64,000 bases of DNA from Cycas panzhihuaensis (lineage: Eukaryota > Cycadophyta). The stretch lies in assembly GCA_023213395.1 (NCBI GenBank), contig CM041465.1:168585741-168649740 (forward strand), in the 5' to 3' direction. How positions within the stretch are numbered: position 1 is the first letter of the stretch; every line of letters starts with the position of its first letter. Below are positions 13,000 through 25,549 of the stretch, one piece after another. Made by a program: the position numbers and the translations under genes. The notes below the pieces were generated by a model that was not told where the DNA came from, did not search any database, and worked only from the letters and a program-made list of their open reading frames with translations.

Positions 13000-13950
13000 T
13001 TCTTCCTCTTCCTTTGATTATTCTTTGTTGTAATTTTTGACAAGTCTCTTCCCTCTCTGAATCTCTTCTCTTTATTAACAACATTGATATGGATAGTGTT
13101 ATGACTATCCACAATGATAACAGACATCAAACATATGGCATTAGCTTGAAAAGTATCTAGTCTTACCATAGTTCAAGTAGACCTAGGCATCTCTCGAAGG
13201 ATATATGTGATCACATCCCTTATTTTTTGACCATCTTCCTCTTGAAGGAGTCCTGGACTTGGGTGTACATTCTCTGCCTCTAAACTATCCTCTTTGTCTT
13301 AAGGCTCCTATGTTCAATTTTATCATAAAGGCATCTTTGATTTTATATTTGTACCTTTTGTTCCTTTATTCCTATCTCAATAGCATACTTGTTAGTTCAT
13401 TAAAAGATATTTCTTCAATTATACATATATTTGTTATTGTATTGATGGTTATATCAAAATCCTTTAGAAGTTTTCCTACTACCATTTCAACTATTTCTTT
13501 TTCTAAGATGATTTCCCTAGTACTAAGGAGTTCATTGCATATAGTAATGACCTTGTGAATAAAGTTTTCTATTGATTATGTTTCTTTCATGACCAATTTA
13601 AATAACTCTTCTTTCAGAGTTATAACCCTTGCTCTATTCTTTTGAGCATAAAGATTTTCAAGGGGCTTCCAAATTTGAGAGCAAGAATTTATTTTGTCAA
13701 TCTATATTAATAAATGATCTGAAACTAATAATTTTAAGGTTATTACTCCTACATTATTCTTTTATTTCTAATTTTTCTAAGCATCTCCTTTACTCTCAAG
13801 TATTTTTTCTTTCTTAATGGTCAATTACTAGGCATTTTTTACACACAACAAGCCTCTATTTTAATTCTCCACACATGGTAATTATTCCTTGTCAATTTAT
13901 TTATGTCATTGAGGCCCAAAATTGAAGACGGCATGATTAAATTGGGTTAA
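13000..13950 (-). pseudogene. gag: Copia gag (decayed)
   Basis: A retroviral-type zinc knuckle is readable on the minus strand at 13081-13122: CYHCGxSxHYPYQC, the exact CX2CX4HX4C spacing, with stops at the two x positions. Upstream (13150-13950) lies the copia gag capsid region, with a helical character and several stops and shifts. Gag would form the particle that packages the element RNA. Confidence 0.75.
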
Positions 13951-14626
13951 GGATAGATTTGAGAAGTTAGGTAATGTTAAAGTAAGAATGTCATAAGGAC
14001 TAAGGTCTGAAAATAGGGTCTATCTATGCAGTTGTATGAGTTTTTGTACAAAAATAAAAGTATAATATATACAAATTTCTAAATATTATTTAGAAATGAC
14101 TTTTCTACTAAGAGAAAAAAGGCCCAAAAATAAAAAGAGCCTACAGCTAGGATTTTGAAGAAAAAAACTTTAAAAAATCTTAGATCTACAATAATAATCC
14201 ATAAAATTGGTCTTAATGATTTCATAACATAATAATACAGATGCTGGGAGTGATTTTACTTAACAATCTAAGATATTATGAGAGAAATCTACTAAGAAGT
14301 GATCAAATCTATGTGGACTAGTAAATAGGAAAAAACTACCTCAAAATAGCTTCAAATGGCTTGGACCTACTTAAGAAAGATCATGCCCTTAATGAGATCT
14401 ATCTTTTATTTTATTTTCATTCAATTTTAATATCTTCCAAAAAAATCTATCTATACATGTTTGTATAGGTATGTACATATATAATTCTATAGTCTCTTAC
14501 ATTTTTGGCCTTTTAGATCTTTCATTTGATGATTAAATAAATCCTCTACTTTTAAAAAATAATTAATCTCCAACAATTTCAGACAACACTAAAGGCCTCA
14601 GATAAATTTACTTTAGATGGTTAGAG

Positions 14627-14644
14627 AACCATGCCCTCATACCA
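14627..14644 (-). other. Primer-binding site (initiator tRNA-Met type)
   Basis: On the minus strand TGGTATGAGGGCATGGTT directly follows the 5' LTR. It matches TGGTATCAGAGCATGGTT at 16 of 18 places. Confidence 0.85.
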
Positions 14645-14815
14645 TGTTAAATAATGAGACTTCTCAAAAAGATGAGGAAGTCCTCCTTTTTATACTCCCA
14701 ACTTTATAACTGTTACATAGTTAATATATTAAATGTGTGGAATAAGTAGAGTGAGGGTTTAATTACATTGCCCCTCTTCTTTAATATATCTAGGATGAAA
14801 CATTATATTCTAATA
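14645..14815 (-). repeat. 5' LTR of the 9.6-14.8 kb copia
   Basis: In plus orientation it runs TGTTAAATAATG to TTCTAATA; the final CA has become TA. It is followed by the target duplication GAGCA. Confidence 0.95.
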
Positions 14816-14820
14816 GAGCA

Positions 14821-16619
14821 AGTAGGCCTAGGTGTAAGTCTAATATATAATTTTGTATTTACATGAAAGTAGGCAATCAAAATATAAAACAAAGTGATGC
14901 AAAATTGATACAACGTAAATGCACTTCCTAATGTAATGTAAATGCTCCTTGATTTTATTTCCTTCTTTTTAAAAGAATAGAAGGTTCTTTTATTGTACTT
15001 ATATTTATCCTAGTTAGTGTTTTTCTTCATTATTATAAAAGAGCTTGAAATATTTGTTAAAAACATAAATACAAGTGATAAAAGGGTTGATCTTATAAGG
15101 GTTTATAAAAGTACTTTTGAGTCATAAATCAACTTGAAGCTCCAACAAAGAGAATGAGACATGTTTTTCTAGAAACTCAACAAATAGATTAAGATCTTTG
15201 AAAGGAATCTTTATCAAAATCCATTGTTGTAAAAGCAAAGAAGAAAATAAAGAAGATCATAGTGGCTTACTTTATAATTAGGAACTTAAAAGAGAGAGAA
15301 GAATATTCTAACTATTAGAAAGCTAGAAAAATAACTAAAGAATGACTCCTTGATAGCTTGACAAAAATGAAACTAGAAAAGAAACCTAATTGAGTTTTTC
15401 TTTTTATTACTTTATTCTAAATATAACAAACAAAGGGAAATAACTCACATTACAAATAAGTTTACTTAAGAAGAATTACTGATAGAGAGATAATAGTGCC
15501 TTAGATTAGTTTCTTTGGCCCATAATAAACTTCTAAACCTACTTCATAATTTGGTTGAAAGGAAGAAGGGAATTATAAAAGAAAAAGAAAGGGGTGAACT
15601 TAAGAAGACGAAGAGAATGGAGTGGGAGAATGAAAGAATAAAAAGAGAAGAAGGAGAGAATGAAGAGGAAAATGATTCAATTCAAGTCTTTAAAAGCTTC
15701 ATGAAATTTGAGATAGGCAAACAAGCTTGAAAGGGGGGATTTTCAACAACTTTAGAACTCTCCAAGACCTAGCCAAGTTTCTAAAGCCTTCTTAGCTTCC
15801 TTCTCTAAGTCTCCTCAAGATTTAGCACCAAGAAAGTTAATCTACAAAGACCAACTCTAAGATTTCATACAAGATACTTCAAACTCTTAGTTAAGACTTA
15901 GTTTACTTAATGGGGTAGTGGCCTATTTATAGGAGATAATTATGGGAGAACTAGTGGCAAATTTATTGGAAAGAGTGAGTTGTGGTCACTAATAGATCAA
16001 AATCTCTATGGAAAAGACCATGGCTTACTATTGTAAATTTTTTTTTGTGGCTAATAAGATGAAAAATGTGATACAGTGAAAAGCATGATCAATAAATGAA
16101 AAGTACTATAAAAAATGAACTAAAAATGTATTAAAAGTGAAGGTTGAGGCTTTGAGGGACATGCCCCCTACTAAGGCCCTCCTTGACCTACGATTCTCAC
16201 ATGGGTCTATTTTTGCTAATGCTTCCTCCTATTCTCAAGTTTATCAAATTTCTATTTTCTAGGGTTTATAAGGGATTATATTTAAAAGTATGTGAATATG
16301 ATGACTTTTGAGTATGGAACCTAAAGGAAGAAACTATGTATTAAATTCATTATAGAACATAGATATTTTATGATCTTTTTGGAGCCATAACTTCTAGGTT
16401 TTAGACTTGGAAAGAAACATTTGGCCTACCATAATTTAGGATTTATAGTAGACATATCTCTCAAAGTCATAGTTTATACTCTTTACACAGTATCACCCCC
16501 AAAGCACGAGTTTTGGCAAGAGGTGAAATATTTGACCTACTATAGTTTAAGCTCATTAGCAGGAAGATTTTTGGAGCTACAATTTATACTCTTTGTGGAG
16601 TAATAGATTAAGCATAGTA
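14821..16619. other. Unassigned, possibly 3' end or LTR of the minus-strand gypsy G0
   Basis: No recognisable coding sequence. It holds a purine-rich tract (about 15556-15672), a palindromic TATA-like CCTATTTATAGG near 15926, and two related copies of a roughly 75-bp stretch ending in TTTATACTCTTT near 16420-16600. By position it should include the 3' untranslated end and LTR of the minus-strand gypsy element whose integrase ends near 16620, plus the continuation of the element interrupted at 9643. I could not define an LTR edge. Confidence 0.35.
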
Positions 16620-16679
16620 CTTCCTCAAAAATAGAGAGTTAACAAGTTTTTGGAATTTGAGTTTATCAAGAGTAGAGAG

Positions 16680-17760
16680 ACAATAGGCCTCATTATTTAT
16701 GTCATCAATAATTAAATAAGGGCCTATTCATATGGCATGGGAAAATTTGTTGCTTTTCATATAATATTCAATTTTAATAACTTTATCCCCTACATGACTT
16801 TTTTTAGGTCTTAAATGTTGATCATAAGCTAATCAAGCATGATGTTTTGAAGCTAAATTCTTTTTTATGAGCATCAAGATGAGCTTCATCCATTTTCTCT
16901 AATTCCATGAGTCTTGCTTATCTCAGCCATTCCTCATCGATGAAGTGTTTGAGGTATATTCTTAGTGAAGGGATTTCTATTTCTAGTGGAAATATAACTT
17001 TGGTTCCATGGACTAATGAAAAAGGAGCCATTCTTGTTGTTATTCTAATTGAAGTATGAGAAGCCCACAAGGCAAGAAAGACCTAGTTATACTAATCTCA
17101 TTAACAATTAGCAACTATTTTGGCCAAAATATTTTTTAAGGTTTTATTAAAGACCTTAATTTAACCATTGGACTAGAGGTGATAAGGGGATGACATATTA
17201 TTGGTAATATGAAATTTAACATAAAGTTCATCGACTTAAGTATTACAAATAAAGATCCATTATCTGTAATGATAACGTCATGAATTCTAAATTGCCAAAT
17301 GATATGTTGAAAAATAAAAGTAGTAATTACTTTTCTGGTGGTATGGGTTAGGGGGATTTCTTCACTCCATTTTGTAAAATATTCAATGTCAATGATGATG
17401 AATTTAGGATTAGTGGATGATGGGGCATAGATTTGGCCAATAAGGTTAAGACTCCATTATGAGAAAGGCCAAGGAGTAAGAATTGACCTAAGTGAAGTGG
17501 TTGGTTGGTGAATCAAGGAAGAGTGTTGTTGCCATTTTTTATATTTTTTTATATATGAGTGTGAATCTTTGAACAAAGATGGCCAATAATAGTCCATTCA
17601 AAGGATTCAAAGAGTTGTTGACTAGCCACTAAAATAGATACCATAGATGCCATCATGACATTCAACTAGAGTAATTTGGGCCTCTAAATATAAGAGACAT
17701 CTTAACAAGATTTTGTCAAAAGAGCATTTGTATAATACATCATCTAGAAGAAGATATTAA
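16680..17760 (-). pseudogene. pol: G0 integrase (decayed)
   Basis: On the minus strand the zinc domain lies near 17740-17560 (ECHDGIYG, then MDYYWPSLFKDSHSYI), followed by the core: a PWPF/NLIGQIYAP block where the first catalytic Asp is replaced by Asn, the second Asp in VIITDNGSLF near 17270, and the APFSLVHGTKVIFPLEIEIP block near 17000 typical of gypsy integrases. The frame shifts and stops several times. Integrase would insert the cDNA into the chromosome. Confidence 0.8.
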
Positions 17761-17949
17761 CATGTAAAGGCTCTTACTCTTTTTTGTTTCTTAGAATTGA
17801 CATTAGGGAGATAAGTTTGGTTAGTTAAATAGGTTTGAATGTCTTTATACCTCTTGTGATTGGCAAGGGCAATATTAACTTATAGAATATGTTCATCTAG
17901 AAGGAGATCATTGACACTTGTCAAATTATGATTAGGTAATGGTGATATA

Positions 17950-19140
17950 TAATGTTGCTCAACAACAACCATTCCTTTCTTTAATTTATGATTAACTACC
18001 CATAATTCAAACTCTTGTAGGAGAAGGGCCCATTTACGAGCTCATCCTATTAAATATATCTTGGTAATTAATAAACAAATTAGGTTAGTTTGTGTTATGA
18101 CAAATGTCATGTTGACTAATAAGTAATGGTGTAGTTTCTTAGTAGCATAAAGTAGGGCCAAATATTCTTTTTTAGAGGAATGGTAACTAGGTTTAATAAC
18201 TACTAAGGTGTGACTAATGAAATAATTACACATTCTTTGGTAAATTTGTATTCTTTGGCTAACATGGCACCCAAGGACTCTTTGGTAGAGGAAGTATAAA
18301 GGATAAATGGTTTATCAAAGCAAGGTGTAATGGGAGTTGAAATGAGAGATTGTTCTAACTTATCAAAAGATTCTTGGGTGGTTGAAGTCCATTTAATAGG
18401 TACATCCTTCTTAAGAAGATGAGTTAAGGGTTTGGCATTTAAAGCAAAATCAACTATAAAATGTTTGAAGAAACCAAGTCTATCTAAGAAGGAGTTGACT
18501 TATTTTTTAGTATGGGGAGGTGGCATATCTACAATACTAGCTACTTTTTCTGTGTCTACTCTAATACCATCTCTAGAAATGATGTTACTTAGAATTTTTT
18601 AAGATGTAACTATAAAGACACATTTATTATGGTTTAAGAAAATTCAATATCTTTTACATCATTAAAAATTTATTCTTAGGTAAAAAACATGGCCTTTTTT
18701 GTGGTGTAATATGACTAACATATCATCAAGATATATAATAATGGTGTGTCCTAATAAATCATGAAAGATAAAAACCATGGCCTTTTGGTAGGTTGATCCA
18801 ACTAGACCAAAGGGCATAACTTTAAACATGAATATGCCCCAAGGAGTACTACAAGTGGTCTTATGATAGTCTTCATGGGAGACAATAATCAAATGACATC
18901 ATAAAAAATCATTTATAAGGGACATTAGCTCAAATCTAGTTATTTGGTCCTAAATTTAATTAATAAAAGGAAATGGGAACTTATCTTTAGGATAAGAATA
19001 ATTTATATCATGGAATTCAATGCATGTATAAATGGAGCCTTTCTTTTTAGCCATAGGAATGGTATTAGAAACCCACTAGGAGTAATCAATTAATTCGATG
19101 AACCTTACCTTAAGAAGTTTTTGATTTCTTATTTGATGAC
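17950..19140 (-). pseudogene. pol: G0 reverse transcriptase and RNase H (decayed)
   Basis: RT starts near 19130 with WVSNTIPMAKKKGSIYTC and PKDKFPFPFI. The finger/palm block is open at 18892-18662 with TTCSTPWGIFMFKVMPFGL and an intact YLDD active-site box at 18722-18733. The usual lead-in to RNase H follows, then the HYLLVNMTF block (open at 18233-18042, with SSKKEYLALLYATKKL). Only scattered stops and shifts break it. The family makes and processes the RNA/DNA hybrid during reverse transcription. Confidence 0.85.
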
Positions 19141-19528
19141 AACAGATAATCATGGGTAAATGGGTTTTTATTTTTTATATTTGGGTTTAATACTAGGTAA
19201 GCTTATAATGTTGTGAACCATAACCCCAGGCTAAAGGCCTTTCATGTTAGAATAGTCCCATATAAAAATGAAAGGAAATTCAATAAAGAGGTTATGTAAT
19301 TACTCAATTTCTAGAGAAGAATAGGTAACACCAACCTTAATTATCTTGGGTTCTTCTTGAGTTCTTATGTTTATATCAATAGTGTCTTCAACTAGTATTG
19401 TATTCCTGCTTCAAAATGGAAAGGGGTTGGATTGATGGATAATGAAAGAGGGGAATGATGATGATCATAAGTAGGTGAGGAGGGATCAAAGTGAATACAT
19501 TTAGCATACCCTAATTTATGATGGTTAG

Positions 19529-19533
19529 GTGGT
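19529..19533. repeat. Target-site duplication of G1, left copy
   Basis: GGTGG directly before the G1 5' LTR. The right copy is GGTAG at 42914-42918, one G-to-A change away. Confidence 0.75.
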
Positions 19534-22500
19534 GTTTCCCAGCTACCATGAATGAACATGGACAACATCTCTTAGGTAGGCATAGGTATACATCTCTATC
19601 CCTACTCCTCGTTTACCTTAGGTTGTGATAAAATATTTGATGATTACATTTTGTATGGCATTGTTACATGCATGGTTGAGATGCCTATTTTGTCTGCCCA
19701 TTTTTGTGCATGTGATTATGATCTAGCCTATGATGACTTAAGACCATCATCCTATGGCACTATACAACCCCTCATGACACCTCCTCAGCATTCTCAAGTA
19801 CTCATGGGCCCTGATGGACCACCTTTTATTCACTATTGGAATTATACATGATCCCTAACACCTCATTTTAGGCTTGATCATCTTTATATATATCATTCAT
19901 CCCTTGTTGGGGCCTTTACTACCCTTTTTTACACATTTGGGAAGGTCCCATCAATGTTTAGAGGTCCTCTAAAGGCCTTACCAATCTAGCATACTACTCT
20001 GTAATGCCCTAGAAACTTTCTTTTAGGGGTCCCCTAGGCCTCCCTCTTATTTTTCCTTTTATTTTATTTGCATAGTGACAATATTCATGATACTACAAAG
20101 TTTATTGACCTTCGTAGCTTGGAAACAGATAGTTTTGCATTTATTATGAAACTAGCACATGGTAGACCATTATTTCCCACCTAAAATGAATCTGAATCAC
20201 TTAAGAAACCTAATTTAGGCATAAAAACTTAAATCCAAGTTCATTTTACCACTCTTAGCTCTCATACAAAAGGAAAAATGCCTCCTACCTGTACTTCAGG
20301 TTTTTCTTCCTATTCTTCTCTTCTGTAAGGATGAAACCCTAGAATGTAGCTATGTACTAGCTCTTCTCTAGTAGGTATTCCTTCCATGGTGCTCAATCTA
20401 GTAGAATCAATAAGTTTCACAAGTTTTTTAGCCTCATTCTTGCCTCTAAAAAGGAGCCTTTCTTCACCTAGCAAGAAGGGTCCTCATCTTTTCATTAGCA
20501 CATGAGGTAACATCCATTTTACTTTAGTTTTTTATGACTATATCAAGTTTATTTCTTATTGTTCTCCCATTTAGCAAGCATATTTGATATATATTTCTAC
20601 TTATTGCAAGTTTTTCATACATTTTTATCTCTTTTTAGGTGTCCAAAGGAAGGCAAATTCTTCCTTCCTCCTTGATTGCACCTCCATACCCCTTGGGTTC
20701 TTCTTAGGACATAAGTAGGTGGATTATGGGATTCCTTTGAGAGGGAGAAGAGGAGTCAATGGTTAGGGTTTAGACCCTCATAGCCATATCCTCTAGGGCA
20801 GCCCCCTAACTCTCTTAGCTTTCCTACCTCATATCCATCCTACACACCAAGAAACTCCTTAGGTGAGGGCCACTATTGGTCGTAGCATTTGTAGCACTTT
20901 ACAATGTCTGTAACCAACTCTTATACACATTATTTTGCAACAAGTTTCTTTGTATATTTTGCTATTTTATGATATTTTTATTTCCCTTTAATATCTTGCA
21001 AAAGTTGTAACATAGTGACTTTTGCAATAATTACACTTTTTGTAGCTTTTACAACTTCTTGATCCTTGTAAGTTGCATCACTTTTATTTGCTTAGAATTA
21101 TAAACCTTCTCCTAACTTGTTTCCTGGAGTACCCAAGCATGCAGGAGGTAGATTATTTGAGGGATCTAGCCATTTTGAGGCTCTCCTTTCTCTCACCTTC
21201 AAAACCCCCCTTTTCTCCAAAATATTACTTGGAAATATTTAAGTATATAGTACAAAGATTGAGAAGTGTATTGTTCCTCTTCTTTCATTAAATCAGGAAA
21301 GTTTAAATTTCATTTTGATAACTATATGTACACACATGCACATCCATTTGCGCATGCATATATATGTTATTGCTTGTTAAAAGGGTTTTCCCACAAGGAA
21401 ACTCCTCTTATCATAAGCAAGAAAGATTGTATTGAGAGGTATGTATATCTCATTTACATTTTTTTTCCTTTGAAACTTTCCTTTAAAGTTCTTTGCTATT
21501 TTGAAATACATTCCAAGGAAGGTAAGGAAGCCCCACCTATAGTTTCATCCACAATGCCAACTATGGCTTGGAGCATAGGGTGATTGGCAAAAGGAAGACA
21601 ATGAAGGGAAAGAGAGGCACTCCATCGACCAGCTTGTTTCCATATGCACTTCTTCCAACCTTCCTCTTCCTTCTTATCATTTTCTTCCCCTCTTTCTCTC
21701 CTAAAAAGGAAACCAGTTGCCTTTATACATAGCTTGCAATTATTTATTTTATTTACTCACATCTATCTAAGGCAAAGTATAAAGGAATATTATTTATATT
21801 TGGTCTCTTTGTCTTTGCATTAGTATGTATTGACCTTGTTTCCTCCTTTCCTCTTACATAAGCATGAAAAAGGATAACTTGGGCTAGAGCATCTCTTATT
21901 TCTCTCCTAAAAGGAAAGTGATGGAAAGGGTTTTCTTTTCTTTATTGCACCCTCCTCTTGCATTCACTCCACATATACAAGAGTAGGAATAAGAAAGGGA
22001 ACTTGGGATTTTGATAGTCATCCTTCTTCCATGCATCATTAAGGAAAGTTGCATAGGTCATCCGTACTCTTCCTCTTCTTTGTACCCCCTTTCTCCCTTT
22101 ATTTAATTCCTTTCTTGTTGATAAGGATGAAAGAGAGAGAGAGAGAGAGAGGATAAAAGGAGAGAGAGGTAGAGTATCTTTTGAGTTGCATTTTCTTGGC
22201 ATTGATAGTTTATATTGTTATACTATCTTTAAGTAAGACTAAGATATTACCTAAACCCTTAGTATACTTAGTCCACTTGCTTTGTTTAACCTAAACCCTA
22301 GAGGCATTCCTTTAGGTGATCTTTAGCAAGATGCACCATTAGTCTTGTCTTTTTTTAGATTTGGTTTCCCTTTCATATTATTTAACCAATTATTTCCCTC
22401 TCTTATTATGTAAGGCCCTACGCTATTAGGACTTACCTCTTATTTTCCTCTTTTTTAGGGAATAGATCTTTGATCCTCCCTCTCCTTCTTTCACTCGTCA

Positions 22501-22752
22501 GGATAGGAGAGTCCTTCCTTAGGATACTTAGCAAATCAAGGACACCCTTGCCTAACTCGAATCTAAGAAGGTACTTGCTAAAGGGGAAAGTCTTATCCAG
22601 TATTTATGGGTCTCTAAACATATATTTTGATGTATGGATGCCCTTTATGGGTGACCTATCCCCTTTCCCTCAAGGACCTTTAAGCCCTTGGCATAGTGAT
22701 AGTATAGACTTAATACCCTTATCCTTAGTTACCCCCTAGAGGCGTGCTTCCA
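19534..22752 (+). repeat. 5' LTR of G1
   Basis: Begins TGTTTCCCAGC and ends GTGCTTCCA before the PBS. It aligns with 34789-37117 plus 42135-42913. It contains a (GA)n run near 22130-22151 and a decayed TATA box (CATAAAAAC near 20220, TATAAAAAC in the other copy). Short open frames within it (for example 21266-21583, 21942-22202, 22470-22739) have diverged counterparts in the 3' LTR and are not genes. Confidence 0.92.
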
Positions 22753-22775
22753 CTGGCAACCGTACTAGGGACCTG
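22753..22775 (+). other. Primer-binding site of G1
   Basis: After the LTR end comes CTGGCAACCGTACTAGGGACC. Its TGGC...CTxGGGAC frame resembles the TGGCGACTCxGCTGGGGAC type used by Ogre/Tat elements, with CG and CHG transitions. I cannot name the tRNA with certainty. Confidence 0.5.
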
Positions 22776-23639
22776 CTAGTAAAGGAACCAGTCTAGTTTC
22801 CTTTGGATTAGCATTGCCTTTATCTTTTGGCATCCCTTCCCTGATTCATTGGGAAACCCCCAACATCCTTTACTTCACTTGTCTCTCTTCCTTCTAGAGT
22901 CTTAGGAGGAACTTGAATGAGATAATTCTCTCATCGTTTACAAGGTCTCCCTCCTTCTTTGGAAGAGTCACCTTATTCTCCCTTTCCCTTGTTTGATTTT
23001 GAATCAACCATGGAGGGATTCTCTTCAGAATGGTCCTATCATGCCTATATTTTCGAAGCTCAACAACAACCTTCAACCTTCTTCTAGGGTCCCACCCAAG
23101 AGGGAAATGATCCTATATTTTATCCAAGTGACTGGAAGTACTCAAGTATCTACTGTCTCCCTACACATGGTGTAGGGGCTTCTTCTCTGATGGGATATCA
23201 CCACCTTGGTGAGAGTGCCCATGAGAATCACCTTGTGGGGTGTACTTAATTTAAGGAACCTTTTACCTCATATGAATAAGTAAGAACCCCTCCTATAGAT
23301 GTAGTGGAAGTATTACACCAATGCTTCTAAGTTGCAAGTCTCCAACCACCCCTAAAGTGGTTGGAAAGTATCTTGCATGGTGTAGCGCCTTCCTCTTCTG
23401 CATCTACACCTCCTTATTCCTCCCATTCCACTTTGATATCCATAATAGGGCCATCCCTTATTCTTTCTTCTTCCTTATGTATCCCCCATACTTTAGGGAC
23501 TACCCGAGGTATACTCACCTCCTAAATTAGGTTGAGTATACCTCCTCCTAGCCAAGTGACTGTGTCTCAACTAATCATGGTCCATCCATCTCTAACTTGA
23601 CCTAAGGGACCTTTATTTCCCCCTTCTCATAGCCATGTA
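22776..23639 (+). other. G1 leader between PBS and gag
   Basis: About 0.9 kb of sequence with no recognised protein. Short open frames on both strands overlap each other and show no family features. It is probably the untranslated leader. Confidence 0.4.
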
Positions 23640-25540
23640 GGGAACATCCCCATACATTCCCAACCTCAACCTAGGGATCCTTCTCTTTATGTACCCCTGG
23701 GATACACTTCCCAATCATGGGGGCATGGAAAGGGAAATATCCTTCCTATCTATGGGTGGACTCCCTCCACCCACATGCCATTTCACCACCTATAGGTGGT
23801 TCATATGGGCAGAATCCTATTCCACACCCATCTATTTCATCTTCGTATGTCACCTTGTATGTAGTGCCTTTGTAAGGAGGATAGACTCCTCCCCAAGGCT
23901 CCTTTCCCCAAGTTCCCTTTCAATAAGGGGCATACCCTTAAGGGGGAATGGGTCCCTCTTACCCATTCACCACTCTCCTAATTCCTCCTCATTTAGGATT
24001 AGTCCCTTCCCATCAAGGGGGAGGGAATTCATATCCCCCTTTTAATCAAATCTCTTAAGAAGGATTTAGGTATCCATGTCCACCTCCTCCTTTGTCTTTT
24101 ATTGACCCATCAGTTTAACCAAGGGCCCATCCCTTCATTGACTATAGGTTAACTCTTGTATCTATCAAGGCATTAAGGACCAACTTACCACCTCATTCCC
24201 CTAAGGTGCCCAAGTTTTATGGGACCTCTTTGCAAGACCTAGCCGAGCATGTTAAGAGTTTCTCCATGGCATGTATTGATTATTGGGCCTATGATCATAT
24301 CTTAATGAAACTTTCTCCATGTTCCTTGTAGGATGATGCCCTTAAGTGGTTCTATTACCTCCCTTCGCATTCAATTCATTCATTCCAACAACTAGTGGAT
24401 GAGTTCGTTAACTATTTTAATACGCCCTTAAGTGGTTTTGTTGCCTCCCTGCCCATTCGATTCATTCATTCCAAGAACTTGTGGATGAGTTCGTTAACTA
24501 TTTTAATATTGCTCATCCCTTTAAGAGCAAAATGAAAGCCTTACTTTCCTTTAAACAAGGTCACGAGGAGATGAACTGTGACTTTGTTAAGTGCTTTCAT
24601 GATCTTGTTCACTCCACGAAGGCCACATTGCTTGAGGAGCTAAAGAGGGATCTCTTCATGAATTCCCTCCATCCTGAGGTATATGTTGAGGTCTGTAAAA
24701 TGGGGGCAACAATATATAATTCTGCCATAGCTAAGTACTTGGCTCTTGAGGCTATTTAGATCCAAGTAGGTCTCAAGAAACCTCTTAAACCATCACAATG
24801 ATGAGAGGCACCTCCTCCATCATATGACATCAAACCCCAACAACTGTAAAAGTCTTCAACCCACTCAATGAAGAAGACTTTAGATCCCTTGACCTCTGCC
24901 ATATATTCTTTTGAACATATGATAAAGGAGCTTAAGCTTCGAGCTCCTCCCTCATTACCAAACTCCCATAGACCTATTCACTAGGCTTCCTAAGTAGCAC
25001 CTCCTAAGGATGGAAATACTCATTCCTGTTAAACAAGGAAGATTAAGCCTTCCTTGAAAAAGAAGCGGTGCTCCATCCATGGTGACTGCTTTCATAAGGA
25101 CTCGCAATATAGGGCACAATGCTCTAAAACTTCTCCACATCATGATTCCTCCCCTAGGCAAATATCTAAGCCCAATCTAGACTAGCATATCCATAGAGAT
25201 CCCTTCCCCAAACATGGGGAATGAGATTAGCATACCTAGCATAGAGGGAATTAGAATAGGGGAAGATCTCCTAACCCTTATCCTATTCAAGCTAAAGGGA
25301 AGGAGAATAGAAGTTATTCCTCTTCTTATGATTCTTGCCATCGAACCCCTTCACCTTCTCGATCTTAAAATAAAGGAAAGAAAGTCATCTAGATGCTCGA
25401 GACCATACCCATATATGCTTTGACTAGGTCTCAAGCAGCTAAAGAGGCCATAGGTATCTCTTCTTCTTCTTATCTTGATCCTCCCTTAAATAACCCTCCT
25501 TCTAAGATTCCTTTACTCCCTAAGTCCATTCTTGTCTACC
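23640..25540 (+). pseudogene. gag: G1 gag (decayed)
   Basis: A Pro/Gly/Ser-rich N-terminal part (about 23640-24110) is followed by the capsid-like gag domain: PKFYGTSLQDLAEHVK, then the DDALKWF block at 24333-24353, and the open stretch 24481-24759 with LSFKQGHEEMNCDFVKCF and LHPEVYVEV. A zinc motif near 25069 reads CSIHGDCFHKDSQ, of the CX2H type seen in Tat/Ogre gag rather than the CX2C of copia. An 86-bp direct duplication (24339-24424 and 24425-24510) shifts the frame; downstream of it gag, protease and RT share one frame. Gag would form the particle. Confidence 0.85.
24339..24510 (+). repeat. 86-bp tandem duplication inside G1 gag
   Basis: Two direct copies, 24339-24424 and 24425-24510, both starting CCCTTAAGTGG and ending near ACTATTTTAAT. 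They differ at about 10 of 86 places. As 86 is not a multiple of three, the duplication shifts the gag frame. Confidence 0.9.
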
Positions 25541-25549
25541 TGGGTCAAT

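Larger units (their letters stand above)
9648..14815 (-). mobile_element. Complete but dead Ty1/copia element, minus strand
   Basis: Structurally intact: 3' LTR 9648-9847, PPT 9848-9860, pol and gag on the minus strand, PBS 14627-14644, 5' LTR 14645-14815, and a perfect 5-bp target duplication GAGCA at 9643-9647 and 14816-14820. Domain order along the minus strand is gag, protease, integrase, RT, RNase H, which is the copia order. All frames carry many stops and shifts and the RT active site is changed, so it cannot move by itself. The LTRs are short (171 and 200 bp). Confidence 0.95.
16620..19533 (-). mobile_element. Ty3/gypsy element G0, pol half (minus strand)
   Basis: The left half of a minus-strand gypsy element, cut off at 19533 by the insertion of G1. 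It carries RT, RNase H, the integrase zinc domain and the integrase core. The protease/gag half resumes at 42914 on the other side of G1, and the GGTGG/GGTAG duplication at the two junctions shows that the halves were once adjacent. Order and motifs agree with G2, so G0 probably belongs to the same Tat-like group. I see no second RNase H to its left. Confidence 0.85.

Noticed and set aside
15515-15730. Lys/Glu-rich small protein
   Set aside because: Translation of a polypurine tract; no relatives recognised and no context for a gene.
22470-22739. Open frame in the G1 5' LTR
   Set aside because: The same segment recurs in the 3' LTR (42493-42798), where it is diverged without respect for the frame; it is LTR sequence.
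23689-24045. Open frame of 118 codons as a separate gene
   Set aside because: It is a shadow of the Pro/Gly-rich N-terminal part of G1 gag in another frame.
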